Assembly (NCBI GenBank): GCA_965240325.2
Contig: OZ251236.1
Location: forward strand, 248,001 to 312,000
DNA: 64,000 nucleotides
Direction: 5' to 3'
DNA from: Rebecca billardiae RCC1528
Taxonomy: Eukaryota > Haptophyta
Shown here: one piece after another, positions 49,436 through 60,100 of the stretch
How positions within the stretch are numbered: position 1 is the stretch's first letter
Layout of the letters: each line of letters starts with the position of its first letter
Program-made: the position numbers and the translations under genes
The notes under the pieces: model-generated
Database searches by the model: none
The model's input: the letters and a program-made list of their open reading frames with translations, nothing else
What the model was told of the DNA's origin: nothing

Positions 49436-50099
49436 TCACTGCTCGGCGCCCGGCGTCTGCGGCGAGCCCGCCTTGGCCTTGGCGCGTCCGCCCCTCGACT
49501 TGCGCCCAAAGCTCGAGGAGCGCTTGAGGATCTCGTTCTTGAGTACCTCCTCGACGGAGACGGTGAGCGGGCGCTCGGAGGGCAGCGGCACCGTGCCGGC
49601 CACCGACGAGCGCCGGCCGTCGGGCGAGCAGCCGCCGCCGCCGCCCGGCGGCGGCGCGCCGCCGCCACCGTAATAAGATGCCTCGGGCGCGGGGCCGGTG
49701 GCGGCGCGGGCGCCGTCGGCGGCGCCGCCGGCGCGGCGGCGGCGTCCGAAGGAATTGGCGCGGCGCACGCCGCCCTGCGCCTGCTGCTGTGCGCGGGGCG
49801 GCGGCGCGGGGATGGACGCCGCGGCGGCGGCGACCGCCGCATACCCGCCGCAGCAGCAGTGGCCGCCTCCGCCCGGCGAGGCGCCGCCCGCCGCGCCGCC
49901 CCACGCGCCGCCGCCGCCGCCGCCACCGTCCGCATACGCACCGGGCGCCGCGCCCGCTCCCGGGCCCGCCGCCCAGCTCGGCAGCGGCGGCGGCGGCGCG
50001 GCGGCGCCCGGCCCCGCCGCGGCCGACGGCGGCGCGATCGGCGGCTGCGCGCGCCCGCGCCGCCGCCCGAACGACTGCACGCGCTGGAGACCACTGCCC

Positions 50100-50174
<75 letters not shown>

Positions 50175-52081
50175 GGCTGCGCGCGCGAGGCGGCCGCGTG
50201 CTGCGACGGGTGCGGCAGCACGCACCCGGCCGCCGCCGCCGCGTGCGCGTGCGACGGCTGCGCGAGGAAGTGGAGGTCCGAAGGGTACGGCCCGCCGCCG
50301 GAGGCATGGGCGGCGGCGGCGTTTGGCGCGGCGGCGCAGGCGCCGCCAGGCCCGTGCTGCGGCGGCGGCCGCGCGGCGGCGGCATATGCTGCAAGCACTG
50401 CGGCGGTGTGCGCGTCGACGGGCGCGGGCGAGCTCGAGCGCGCGCCGCGACCGCGGCCGCGCGACTGCCGCGGCTCGGCGCCGCCGCCGCACGACCAGCC
50501 GCCCAGCGGCGGGAAGGCCGCCGGCGAGGTAAGTAAAGCTGAGTAGCACGCGCCGCCCGCGTCGGGCGGCGGGCCGGCGCGCGCGGCCGCGGCCGCGGCC
50601 GCGGCGAGCGCGGCGCGAGCGCTCTGTAGCTGCCGTGCAAGCTCGTGCGCGCGCGCCTCCGCGCCGCGCGCGCGCGCCTCCGCCGCCTCCGCGCGCGCCT
50701 CGGCGCGCGAGCGCATCTTGTGCTCCGCCGCGGCGTGGTCGTCCGCGGCGGCCGCGGCACTCTCCGCCGCGGCGCGCGCCGAGCGAGCGCTCTTGAGTTG
50801 TTCGCGCAGCTCCGCTCGCTCGGCGGAGAGGGTGGCGATGAGGGCCTCGGCGCTGGAGAGCGCCGCGTCCTCCGCCGCGGCCGCCTGCCGCCGCGCCGCG
50901 CCGTCGTCCGTCGTGACGACACCATCGGCGTCAGCGTCGGCGGCGTCGGCACCGTCGGCGGCGTCGGTGCCCGTGTCCGCCGCCGCGCCGCCCGCGCCCG
51001 CCGCGTGCAGCGCAGAGTGCGCGCGCGCCTCCGCCGCCTTCCGAGCCGCCGTCTCCGCGCCGAGCGCGGCGCGGAGCGCAGCGAGCTGCCCGGCGATCGA
51101 CGCGGCGGCGGCCGCCTCCGCCGCCGCCGCCGCCGCCGCGCGGCGTGCCAGCCGCCCGCGCGCGCGCGCCTGCACGCGCGCCGCGCCCGCGCGCGCGCGC
51201 GCGAGCGCGCGCGCGCCGCGCCGGCCGAGCCAAGCTGCGCGCAGCCGCGTCGAGGAAGCATGCTCGCGGCGAGCGCGCGCGGCGCGGCGGCTGGCGAGCC
51301 CGCGCGCTGCGCACTGCAGCGCGAGCGCGGCCGCGAGCGCGCGCGCGCGCGCGCGCCGCGCCGCCGCGCCGCGCGCGCTCGCCTGCACGCGGCGCGCGGC
51401 CGCGAGCGCGCGCGCGCGGCGCGCGCGCGCGGCGCGCGCGCGCGCACTCGCCTGCGCGCGCGTGGCCGCGGCGCCGAGCGCGCGCGCGAGCTGAGCCTCG
51501 AGATGCGCGAATGGCGCGGCCCGGAGGAAGACGCTGTAACGGCCGAGCGCGAGCTCCGACGCCGCGAGCAGCGCGTCGTACTCCCCCGCGCCGGCTCCGC
51601 CGCCGCCGCCGCCCCCATGCGCTTTCGGATCGAAGAGGGCCCGGAGGAGAAGCTCGCACGCCGCGCGCTCGGGCGGTGGCGTGGGCTCGCGCGGCGGCGC
51701 GCCGTCGGCGTTGCACTCGCGTGCGCCGGCGGCGGCGGCGGCGTCGGACGCGCGCGGCGGCGGCGGGAGCGGCGGCACCGCGCCGGGCGCGAGCGCGCGG
51801 TACCGCCGCACCGCCGCGCGGTGGCTCAGCCGGTGCGGGTGCGCCTGCCGCCCCACTTGGCACGCGTGCACAATGCCGGCCGTGCGCAACTGCCGCCCGA
51901 CGCAGGCACCGTCGAGCGCGTGCGCGCCCGGCGTGCCGTTGTCGTTGGGGCGGACGCAGCGCGCGTACTGCACGCGCGTCGACGCCACGCCCGCCATCAG
52001 CGAGCCCAGCTGCCGCGCGAAGCGCGCGGCGACGCCGCTCTGCCCGCGCCGCCCGCGGCCCGCGGCGCCGCGGCCAGGCCT

Positions 52082-52147
<66 letters not shown>

Positions 52148-52357
52148 CGGCGGCGCGCCTCCCTCAGCCTCGCTCGCGAAGAGCGTGAGCAGCAGCGGCG
52201 CGCGCGACGCGCGGCGCAGCAGCGCCTCGAGGTCCGCGCGCCCCGCGTCCACGTTCTTCTCGCGCCACCCCACGCGGCCATACGAGACGGTGGCGGCGTA
52301 GTGCCGAACGCTGAACGCGCACGATTCTGCCGAGAGGCCCTTCGCGGCGATCAGGAG

Positions 52358-52390
<33 letters not shown>

Positions 52391-54789
52391 CGCCGGCGGC
52401 GGCGCGGCGGCGGCGGTGGCGGTGCTCGCGGGCGGGGCGGCGTGCGCGCGGAGCGCCTTGCGTACGAACCCCTCGTCCGAGCCGCCCTGCAGCGACGCCT
52501 CCTCGCCGAGCAGGTGCACAAGCCCCATCGGCGCCCCTTCGAAAAGCCGCACCCGCGCCGCCGCCTCCGCGTCTGCGCCAACTTGGACCCACGCGATGCC
52601 TTCGCGCGAGTACTCGGCTTGCTGCGCCACCAGCACGTCGGTGACGAACTGCGACTGCAGCCGCTCGTTCGCGTAGTTGATCATCAGCTGCTCGAAGCCG
52701 TCGCGCCCGCCGCCGAAGGACTCGAAGCCGAAGAGGTCGAGCAGGCCGATGCAGCCGGCGGCGGCCGAGCGCGCGCCGCCGCCCTCGGCGGCGGCGGCGG
52801 CGCCGCCGCCGCCGCCGCCGCGCAAAATGCCCGCCGCGGCGTCGGCGGCGGCGTCGGCGGCGAGGCCGGCCGCCACGGGCTCGTCCAGCGGGGGCCCCTG
52901 GCTCGCCTCCAGCTCGCGGTTCGCGCGCGAGATCAGCCACTCAAAGAGCCGCGCGTAGAGGGCGCGCGCCAGCCCGTGCGCGCCTGCCGTCGCCTGCGCG
53001 GCCGTTAGCGTCAAGTCCACGCGCTCCGCGTCCGCGCCGACGCGGATGCGCCGGCGCACGAGGTGGCGGTGCAGCTCGGCCGCGCCGCCGCGCAGCCCGC
53101 CGTCGTCGCCCGGCGCGATCGGCAGCTCGAGCTCGTCGTCCTCGTCCTCCTCGTCCTCGCCCTCGTCGTCAGACTCGTTGCCCTCGCCGCTGTCGTCGTC
53201 GTCGTCGTCGTCGTCATCGAACTCGTCGTTGCCAGCGTCGTCGCCGGCATTGCCGTCGTTGGCGACGGCGGCGCCGGCGCTGTTGGCGGCGTCGGCGGCG
53301 CGATCGGCGATGGCGGCGTGGTGCTTGGCGCGGCGCGAGAGCTCGCGCCGCCGCGCGCGCCGCGAGCGCAGGCCGAGCGCGCGCGCCGCGCTCTCCAGAG
53401 CCAAGCGCGATTCGTCACTCGAGAGAGCTGCCACTGGTTCGGCGCCGGCGCCGGCCGGGTGCGCGGCGGTGGCGCCGTCAGCCTGGGCGCCCTCGCTGAA
53501 GCTGACCGTGCCGAGCAGCAGCACGGCCGCGACCGCGTCGAGCGCCGCGCGGATGCCCTCCGCCGAGATCCCCGCCACCGCCATCGCGCGCGCCGTCGCG
53601 CCCAGCCGCGCGCCGTCGTCCACGCCCGCAATGGCAGTCCTTCCGCTCTGCTGAAGCGCGCCGTACCGCGACGGGTCGGTTGGGAGGCCGAGCGAGGACG
53701 GGCGGCGGGGCTCGGCGGGCGCGGTGCCGCCGCCCGCGCCGCCGCCGCGCGGGCCGAACAGCCGGCGCAGCGCGTCGCGCACCGCCTGCTCCGCCTCCGC
53801 CTCCGCCGAGCTCGCGCCCGCGGCGCCGGCCTCCGCCTCGGCCGCCGCCGCGGCCGGCGGGTCCGAATCGGCGCCAGTGCCTCGCTCGGCACAAAACGCT
53901 TCGCCCGCCTTGAGCAGCTGGTAGAAGACGTGGAAGGAGCGCTCGTCGCGCGGCACGCTCACCACGCGCGAGCGCTCGAGCAGGTACACCTGCACCCGCG
54001 CGCCCACGAGCTCACACCGGCGGCCGCGCGCGCCGAGGCCGCGCGCGCCCGCCGGCGCCGCCGCTCCAAAGATCAGAGACACGTGTTTGCCAAATCGAGA
54101 GGAGTTGTCGTTGCTGCGGGCGGCGCGAGGGGCGGCGCAGCCGCGCGCGCGGTGTGAGCCGCGCGCCCGCAACCGCGCGCCCGCTCTCCCTTTCGCCCTC
54201 GCGCGCGCGCCGCCGCGCCGCGCACCGCGCCGCGCGCCGCGCGACGCCGCGCGCCGCGCGCGCGCGCGACGCACCGAAGCGTGCGCGCGTTTCCAAAAGC
54301 CTCGAGGAGCGGGTTGGTGGCGACGACGGCGCTGGCGACGGCGTGCGCGCTGGCGACGGCGTCCCCCGTGCCGCTCGCCGCCGCGAGGAAGCCCATCACC
54401 AGCTTGAGCGTCTCCGTCTTGCCCGCGCCGGACTCGCCCGAGATCAGAATGGACTGGTCCGGTGCGCGCCCCTCGTCGCTCGCGTCCACGTCGGCGCCGC
54501 CCGAGGCGCCGAGCACCTTGGCCGCGACGCTGCGGTACGCGCTGTTCGCGATCGCGTACACGTGCGGCGGCAGCTCGGCCGCGCCGCGCGCGCCGCCGCC
54601 ACCGCGGTACCGCGCTATCTGCGCGTCGCCGTACAGCGCCTGTGAGATCTGCCAGTCGTGCGGGTTCACGAAGAGCACGACGCCGGAGCACACGTCCGTG
54701 TAGAGCGAGCCCGCGGCGTAGCGCTCGCGCACGTGCGCGACGAGGGACTCCTCGTCCACGTGCTCGAGCGCGCTGATCGCGCTCGCCAT
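49436..54789 (-). CDS. Unconventional myosin heavy chain
   Basis: Exons 54275-54789 and 49436-54113 (phase 2; donor GTGCGT, acceptor CCGCAG) give about 1,730 residues. Motor landmarks in order: P-loop GESGAGKTETLKLVMGF (about 116), EAFGNARTLR joined across the intron to switch I NDNSSRFGKH (about 172), switch II LLDLFGFESFG (about 631), then LMINYANERLQSQF. Actin-binding segment with ARCVRPND follows. No SH3-like N-terminus is present. The motor carries a long acidic insert (poly-Asp/Glu, about 470-500) and several poly-Gly inserts, one in the loop 2 position. A neck of repeated RVQASARG-type IQ-like motifs (about 1040-1155) is followed by a short coiled coil and a 450-residue Gly/Ala/Pro tail with three xSFGRR motifs. 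Class not assigned. Actin-based transport motor. Confidence 0.92.
50100..50172 (-). repeat. (GCC)n poly-Gly tract in myosin tail
   Basis: About 24 GCC triplets on the plus strand, read as Gly in the myosin tail. A second run (about 52084-52148) lies in the motor near the loop 2 position. Confidence 0.85.
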
Positions 54790-55212
54790 TGCTCGCGTGC
54801 AGCGTGGCTCGTGCACTCGAGCAGCCGGGTTGACGGGTGGCGCAGCGCGTTGAGCACTCGCCGGGCTCGAGGCAACTCGTCAACAAGCGCAGTCATTTTG
54901 TCAACCGGACCAGAGCTGCCGGCGAACCGGGAGCCAGCGCTGGAGCCCGGCCCACCTGGCACCTGTCCACCGGGGCCCCAGCCAGCCTGCCACTCTGCCA
55001 AGTGCCAGGGCCTTGGGCTTGGCTCGCGCACGGCGCAGCACCGCCAGACGCGGTCCGGCTCCGAGCCGTGCAGTGACGCACCTGCCGCCGCTGCAGATCA
55101 TCAATCATCAGTAGAAGCAGTCGTAGTAGTCGCGGAGTAGCCGATGGGGTGAGACTAGCGCCTTAGTCTCAGATGACGAATAATCGTCCAATAATGCCGC
55201 TGCTGCTCATTC
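54790..55212. promoter_or_regulatory. Upstream region of myosin gene
   Basis: 423 bp between the myosin start and the stop of the next minus-strand gene. It should contain the myosin promoter. No TATA box or repeat was seen. Confidence 0.35.
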
Positions 55213-56835
55213 TTATTCGGACGCCTCGTCTGACTTGAAGCGCGCCATGATGTTCTCATCGACCCACGGCGCGAGCGCGATGGCCGCGCCGAGGCGGAGC
55301 GGCACGGCGAGCCTCGCGGCGTTCGCGCCGGCGAAGATGAAGCCGAGCACCGCCGCGCGGTCCGCGTTCTCGCCAAAGTCGGGCCAGTGCCCCGCCGTGT
55401 TGTAGAAGACGGTCGCGGCCACCGGAAACGCTACCGCCCAGAACGCGAGCTCGGTGAGCACGTAAGCGACCGTGCCGCTCACGCCGTACTTCTTGACGTC
55501 GGCCATCGAGAGGCTCATCCCGCCCTGCTCGCCGGCCGCGCCGTCGGCGCCCCCGAGCAGCCCCGAGCGCTTCGCGTACTGCGCCGCGACCGCCACCGGC
55601 GGCAGCGCGAACACGAGCGCGGACGCCGGCACGCTCGGCGAGAAGGGCAGATCGAGCGCCAGCTCGCCGTACTTGACGAAATACGCGGCCGCGCCCGAGA
55701 GGAGGAGGACCTCGGCGGCGAGGATGGCCTCGGCGGTGAGCGAGGGCTGGGCGGCGGGGCGCAGCTCGAGCGCCGCGCCGCCCTCGGCCTCCGCCGCGCC
55801 CTCCGACCCGCCGCCGCCGAGCGGGTTCAGCGCGGAGAGTTTCCAGCCGTTTGAAAACGCCACGCGGCCGGCGGCGATCGCCAGCGCCGTGTTGCCCGCG
55901 AGCGTGAGGCCGGCCTGCAGCGTGACGAGGTACTTGAGCTCGGGCGCGTTGTAGAAGAAGTGGTACGTGCACGCCGCGACGCCCGACGCGTGCAGCGGCA
56001 GCATCGCCCAGACGAACCCCTTCCACTTCTCGTTCCCGGAAACTTCCGCCCACGTCCACATCGCCGACATAGCGACCAGCCACTCAATCACCGACGACGA
56101 GTGGATCGCCCAGGTGGGGATGGAGAGCGCGTTGGCGGGCTCGGCGTGGAGCGCGAGGGGCGAGGCGGCGAGCGCCGACTCGGGCAGCGCGCCCACGCCG
56201 AGCAGGAACGGGTCGTGCGCCTGCAGCCCCAGCACCGGAATCCCGGCCGCGCCGACCCCGACCAGGAGTGCAAAGAGAGCGAGCGCGCCGTTGCGCACGA
56301 GCGGGTTGGGCTTGACGTCGCCGACGTTGGCGGCGCGCAGGCCGGCGACGAGGATGAGGTTGGTGACGGTGAGCAGCAGCTCCGCGCCGCCGTGCAGCCA
56401 GTCCGCGTCCGCCAGCGACACGCCGTACACGCTCTTCGAGACGATGCCGGTCGGAATCGTCGCGAGAACAAACAGCAGGAGGAACTGGAAGCCGAACTTG
56501 ACGAGCGGCGGCGTGCCGTTCTTGTCGTAGTTGAGGAAGGCGAGGAAGGCGAGGTACGGCAGCAGCGACGCCTGGAAGAAGATACCCGCCAGGTTCTGGC
56601 CCTGGTCTGCGAACGCGAGCGCCTCGGACGACGCCGATGCCGACGACGCGCCCGCGAGCTCGAGCGCGTGCGGCGCGGCGGCGAGCAGATCGGCGGCGGC
56701 GACCGCGGCGGACGCGAGTGGCCGGGCGCGCCCGAGCGCGACGCGCGCCACGGGCCTCGGCGCGGCGGCGGGCACGAGGGCCGGCCGGCCGGCGAGCGCC
56801 GCGGCCGAGCACAGCGCGGCGATGACGTGCTGCAT
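55213..56835 (-). CDS. Plastid membrane protein: DUF3593-DUF2499-DUF1279 fusion
   Basis: 540 residues from the ATG at 56835. The leader is MQHVIAALCSAAALAG, then an Arg/Ala-rich transit-like stretch to about residue 65. Residues about 78-170 (GIFFQASLLPYLAFLAFL, GTPPLVKFGFQFLLLFVLAT) match the DUF3593 pattern. Residues about 240-305 (LSIPTWAIHSSSVIEWLVAM, WKGFVWAMLPLHASGVAACT) match DUF2499, the Ycf49 family. Residues about 440-538 (MADVKKYGVSGTVAYVLTEL, ARLAVPLRLGAAIALAPWVD) match DUF1279 (FAM210-like). About ten hydrophobic segments in all. DUF3593 and DUF2499 are typical of cyanobacteria and plastids, so it is probably a thylakoid or envelope protein of unknown function. Family names were assigned by eye. 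Confidence 0.8.
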   Translation of the reverse strand: MQHVIAALCSAAALAGRPALVPAAAPRPVARVALGRARPLASAAVAAADLLAAAPHALELAGASSASASSEALAFADQGQNLAGIFFQASLLPYLAFLAFLNYDKNGTPPLVKFGFQFLLLFVLATIPTGIVSKSVYGVSLADADWLHGGAELLLTVTNLILVAGLRAANVGDVKPNPLVRNGALALFALLVGVGAAGIPVLGLQAHDPFLLGVGALPESALAASPLALHAEPANALSIPTWAIHSSSVIEWLVAMSAMWTWAEVSGNEKWKGFVWAMLPLHASGVAACTYHFFYNAPELKYLVTLQAGLTLAGNTALAIAAGRVAFSNGWKLSALNPLGGGGSEGAAEAEGGAALELRPAAQPSLTAEAILAAEVLLLSGAAAYFVKYGELALDLPFSPSVPASALVFALPPVAVAAQYAKRSGLLGGADGAAGEQGGMSLSMADVKKYGVSGTVAYVLTELAFWAVAFPVAATVFYNTAGHWPDFGENADRAAVLGFIFAGANAARLAVPLRLGAAIALAPWVDENIMARFKSDEASE

Positions 56836-57172
56836 CAGTCCACCACGCGTCTCGGTCTGGGATTGATTACCGCGCGCATTCCATTTCCGCGCTGTCAAAA
56901 TAGCGCACGCGCCGGCAGTCCGGTGCGGCAATTCGCGTCCGGGCCGGCCGCGCTCAAACGCCGGGCGGCGGCTCAGGAGCGGTTTGGCGCTTTGCTCGCC
57001 TGGGCGATCCCCGCTCGCGCCAATGTCGACGGTGCGCGGCGCGTGGCTCCCGCGCCGCCGTCGGCCCGCGCGCACGCCCGTATGCCAACCCCGCACGTGC
57101 ACGCCGCGCTCGGCGCCCGTCCGCTCACGCACGCGCGCGCGCGCGCGCGCCGCTCGCCGCGCGCAGCCGGGG
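56836..57172. promoter_or_regulatory. Divergent intergenic region
   Basis: 337 bp between the plastid fusion gene (-) and the C2HC gene (+). Presumed bidirectional promoter. A (GC)n-like run at 57130-57150 lies just before the C2HC start. Confidence 0.3.
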
Positions 57173-60100
57173 ATGGCTTCGCGCAACTCGCGGCAGGCCA
57201 CAGACTGGGCGGCGAAGCGGCGCGACCAGCTCGATCGCGCGAGTCGCGTGCGGCAGGACCGTGCGAACGGCGTCACCTCGTCCGACGCCGAGCCCGCGGG
57301 CGCCGGCGCGCACGCGCCTTGGCCGGGCGCGCGCGCGCAGTCGCAGCCGGCCGCTGACGGCCGCACGCGCACAGAGGCCGCGCACGCGTACGGCGGCGGC
57401 GCGGAGCTGGGCGTGGGGCACGGGGTCCCGTCGCACCTGCCGCGCCCAGCCTCCGAGCAGAGAGGCGGCGGCGCGCCGTACGGCACGATGCACGGCGCCG
57501 CCGCCGCCGCTGGCGGTTATGCCGCGCCGCCTGCCGACCGCGCCGTGCCAGAGTGGGCGGCCGGTCTCGGCGTGCAGAGCGGGGCGGCGTCAGGCATGTC
57601 GTCGAGCTTCGTGCACACCGCGTACCAGCACGCACCGGCCCACCAGCCGCACGCGCAGCCGCAGTACCAGACGATGCACGCGAGCGCGGACGGACGACCA
57701 GTGTGGCTGCAGCCGAGCACGCAGCAGCCGCCAGGCGGCGGCGGCGGCGGCGGGCGGGGCGGCGGGGCGGCGCAGGGCGGGTACGGCGCGGGCGCGTACG
57801 CGCCATACGCGCAGCCGGCCGGTGGCGCGAGCGCGTACGAGGCGTACCTGCTCGAGCACCCGCGCCACGGCCCGGGCGGCGTGCCGCAGATGTCGAGTGC
57901 GATGGCTGCGGCGCTGCAGCCGCCGCAGCCGTTGGCGGCTGTGCACGCGCTCGGCGCGGCGCAGGCGGGGGCGCACTACTCGTCGCACTGCTGCGCGGCC
58001 GCGCTGCCGCCCACCGCCTCCGAGCTCAGCGCCAGCAGCACCGCCCTCGGCGCCTCGCCCGCAAGCCGAGCCTACGGCCGAGTCCTGACGACGCCGGCGG
58101 CGCTCGACGCGCCGCTGTCATCCTACGCCGCACACGGGCCGTACGGCGCGCCGCCGCGGTACCACGATGGCGGCCTCGGCGCGTACGCGCAGCAGCACCC
58201 GCCGCCGGCGCAGCCGTACCAGCAGCAGCAGCACCCGCAGCCGCCGCACTGGCTGAGCCACGCCGACGAGCTGCCGCCGTCGGTGCGCGCGTCCGCCGCG
58301 AGCACCGTCAGCGCGCGCTCGACGTCGGCGGAGGGCGGCGCGGGCGCGGACGGCGTGTTCGGCGGCGCAGCGGCGCCCTTCAAGGCGCGCCGCGCGCGCG
58401 CGTCCGGCCGGCGCACCGGCTCGGCGCAGCAGCGGCCCGAGTGGAACTCCGACTTTGCTTCCGCGAGCGCGCTCTCCCAAGGCGGCCTCGGGTCCGGACC
58501 GGCTGGCCAAAGTCCGGACGATCCGATGGTGCCGGCGGCGGAGGAGGCGGCGGCGCCGGCGCGCGCGGCGGGGCGGCGCGCCGCCCCGCCCGCCGGCGGC
58601 ACCCGCCCGCCTCGCCCCGAGTGGAACAGCGACTTCTCCACCGCGGGGCCGCAGGAGTGGGACGGTGCGGACGGCGCGGGCGGCGCGGACGGTGGGCAGC
58701 GGCAGCAGCGCCGCTCCGGCCGGCGCGCGCCGGGGTCGGGCGAGGCGGAGGGGGGCGCTGTGGAGGCGGAGCAGGGACACCCGGCCGCAGCGCCGCAGCC
58801 GTCGCAGACCGGCGCGCTGCGCGCTCTCAAGGAGAGGCAGCTGCACTCGCGCTCACACGGCGGCGGCGGCACGGCGGGGCGCGCGCCGCCGCCGGCGCAG
58901 CAGCGGCACGCGCGCGACTCGGGCTCGTCGAGTGCTCCGGACGATGGCGCAGGCGGCTCGCCGCCGCCACCTCCGATGTATGCGGATCGCGGCGCGGCCG
59001 AGGAGATGGTGGCGTGCCAGGTGTGTGCGCGCACGTTCGGCGCGGCGCGCATCGGCGCGCACGAGCGCATCTGCTCGCGCGTGAAGGACAAGCGGCGGCC
59101 GGAGTTCGTCGCGCAGTACAAGCGCGCCGCGTCGACGTCAGAGCTTCCCGCGGCGCACGCCGACGCGGCCGCGCCGCCGCGCGCCGACGGGCGCCGAGCC
59201 AGTTTCAGTCACGGCGAGCGAGCCGGCGGCGGCGTCGGCGCGCGCTCTGCGCATTCGGGCGGCGGCGCGGCGGGTGGCGCCGGCGCGGGCAAGCACCCCG
59301 GCGGGCCCGGCCCTCGGGACCAGGAGAACGCCAGGCGGAACGACGGCGCCGCCGGCGGCGCCGCGCGCGGCGCGGCGGCGCGCACGCCCGATGGCGCCGC
59401 GGGCCGCGCGCACAAGCCCGCGTCGCGCGAGGGCGCGGGCGCGCGCGGCGTCAACGCTCGCGAGCACGGCTCAGCGCCGCAGGCGCCGCCCTCGGCCGCC
59501 CTCGGCGGCCGGGTGTTCGAGCCGAGCGTGGTGCCGACGGAGGACGCGCCGGTCGTGGGCGGGCGTGGCGCGTACAAGCTTGACGACCTGCCGCCGGAGG
59601 CGTTCGCGCCGGGCGGTGGCGCGCCGCCCGCGCCGCGCGCCGGCGGCGCGCGGGGCGCCGCCGCCCGCGCGGGCGGCGTGGGCGCCGGGCCACCGCCCGG
59701 CGGCGCCGACTACGACGTGATGGCGGACGAGCCGCGCGTGCCCTGCCCGCTGTGCGCGCGGCACTTCGCCGCGTCTCGGCTCGCGCGCCACCAGGAGGCG
59801 TGCGCCAAGGCCGCGAGCAAGAAGGTGGGTGCCCGCACCGAAGCGCCAAGCGCTGCACACCGGCACTTGGCCAATTGGCGTGCCCGCACCGAAGCGCCAA
59901 GCGCTGCACACCGGCACTTGGCCGATTGGCCGCGGCGCGGCTCTCGCGCCGCGCCGCGCCGCTCGGACGACGAGTCTGGCGGGTTCGGCTGCCGCGCCCA
60001 CCCCCTGCGCCGCGTCCGACGCCGCTCACCGTGGCCGCGCGCCCCGCACCCCCTGCCGGCCGCGCTCGCCCCCGCGCGCACCAGCGCCCCAAGTTCGACC

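Noticed and set aside
50645-53008. Plus-strand 787-codon frame
   Set aside because: Arg/Ala-rich shadow of the myosin gene.
54073-54886. Minus-strand frame continuing upstream of NDNSSRFGK without splicing
   Set aside because: The unspliced frame loses the P-loop; splicing 54275 to 54113 restores the myosin P-loop to switch I order with matching phase.
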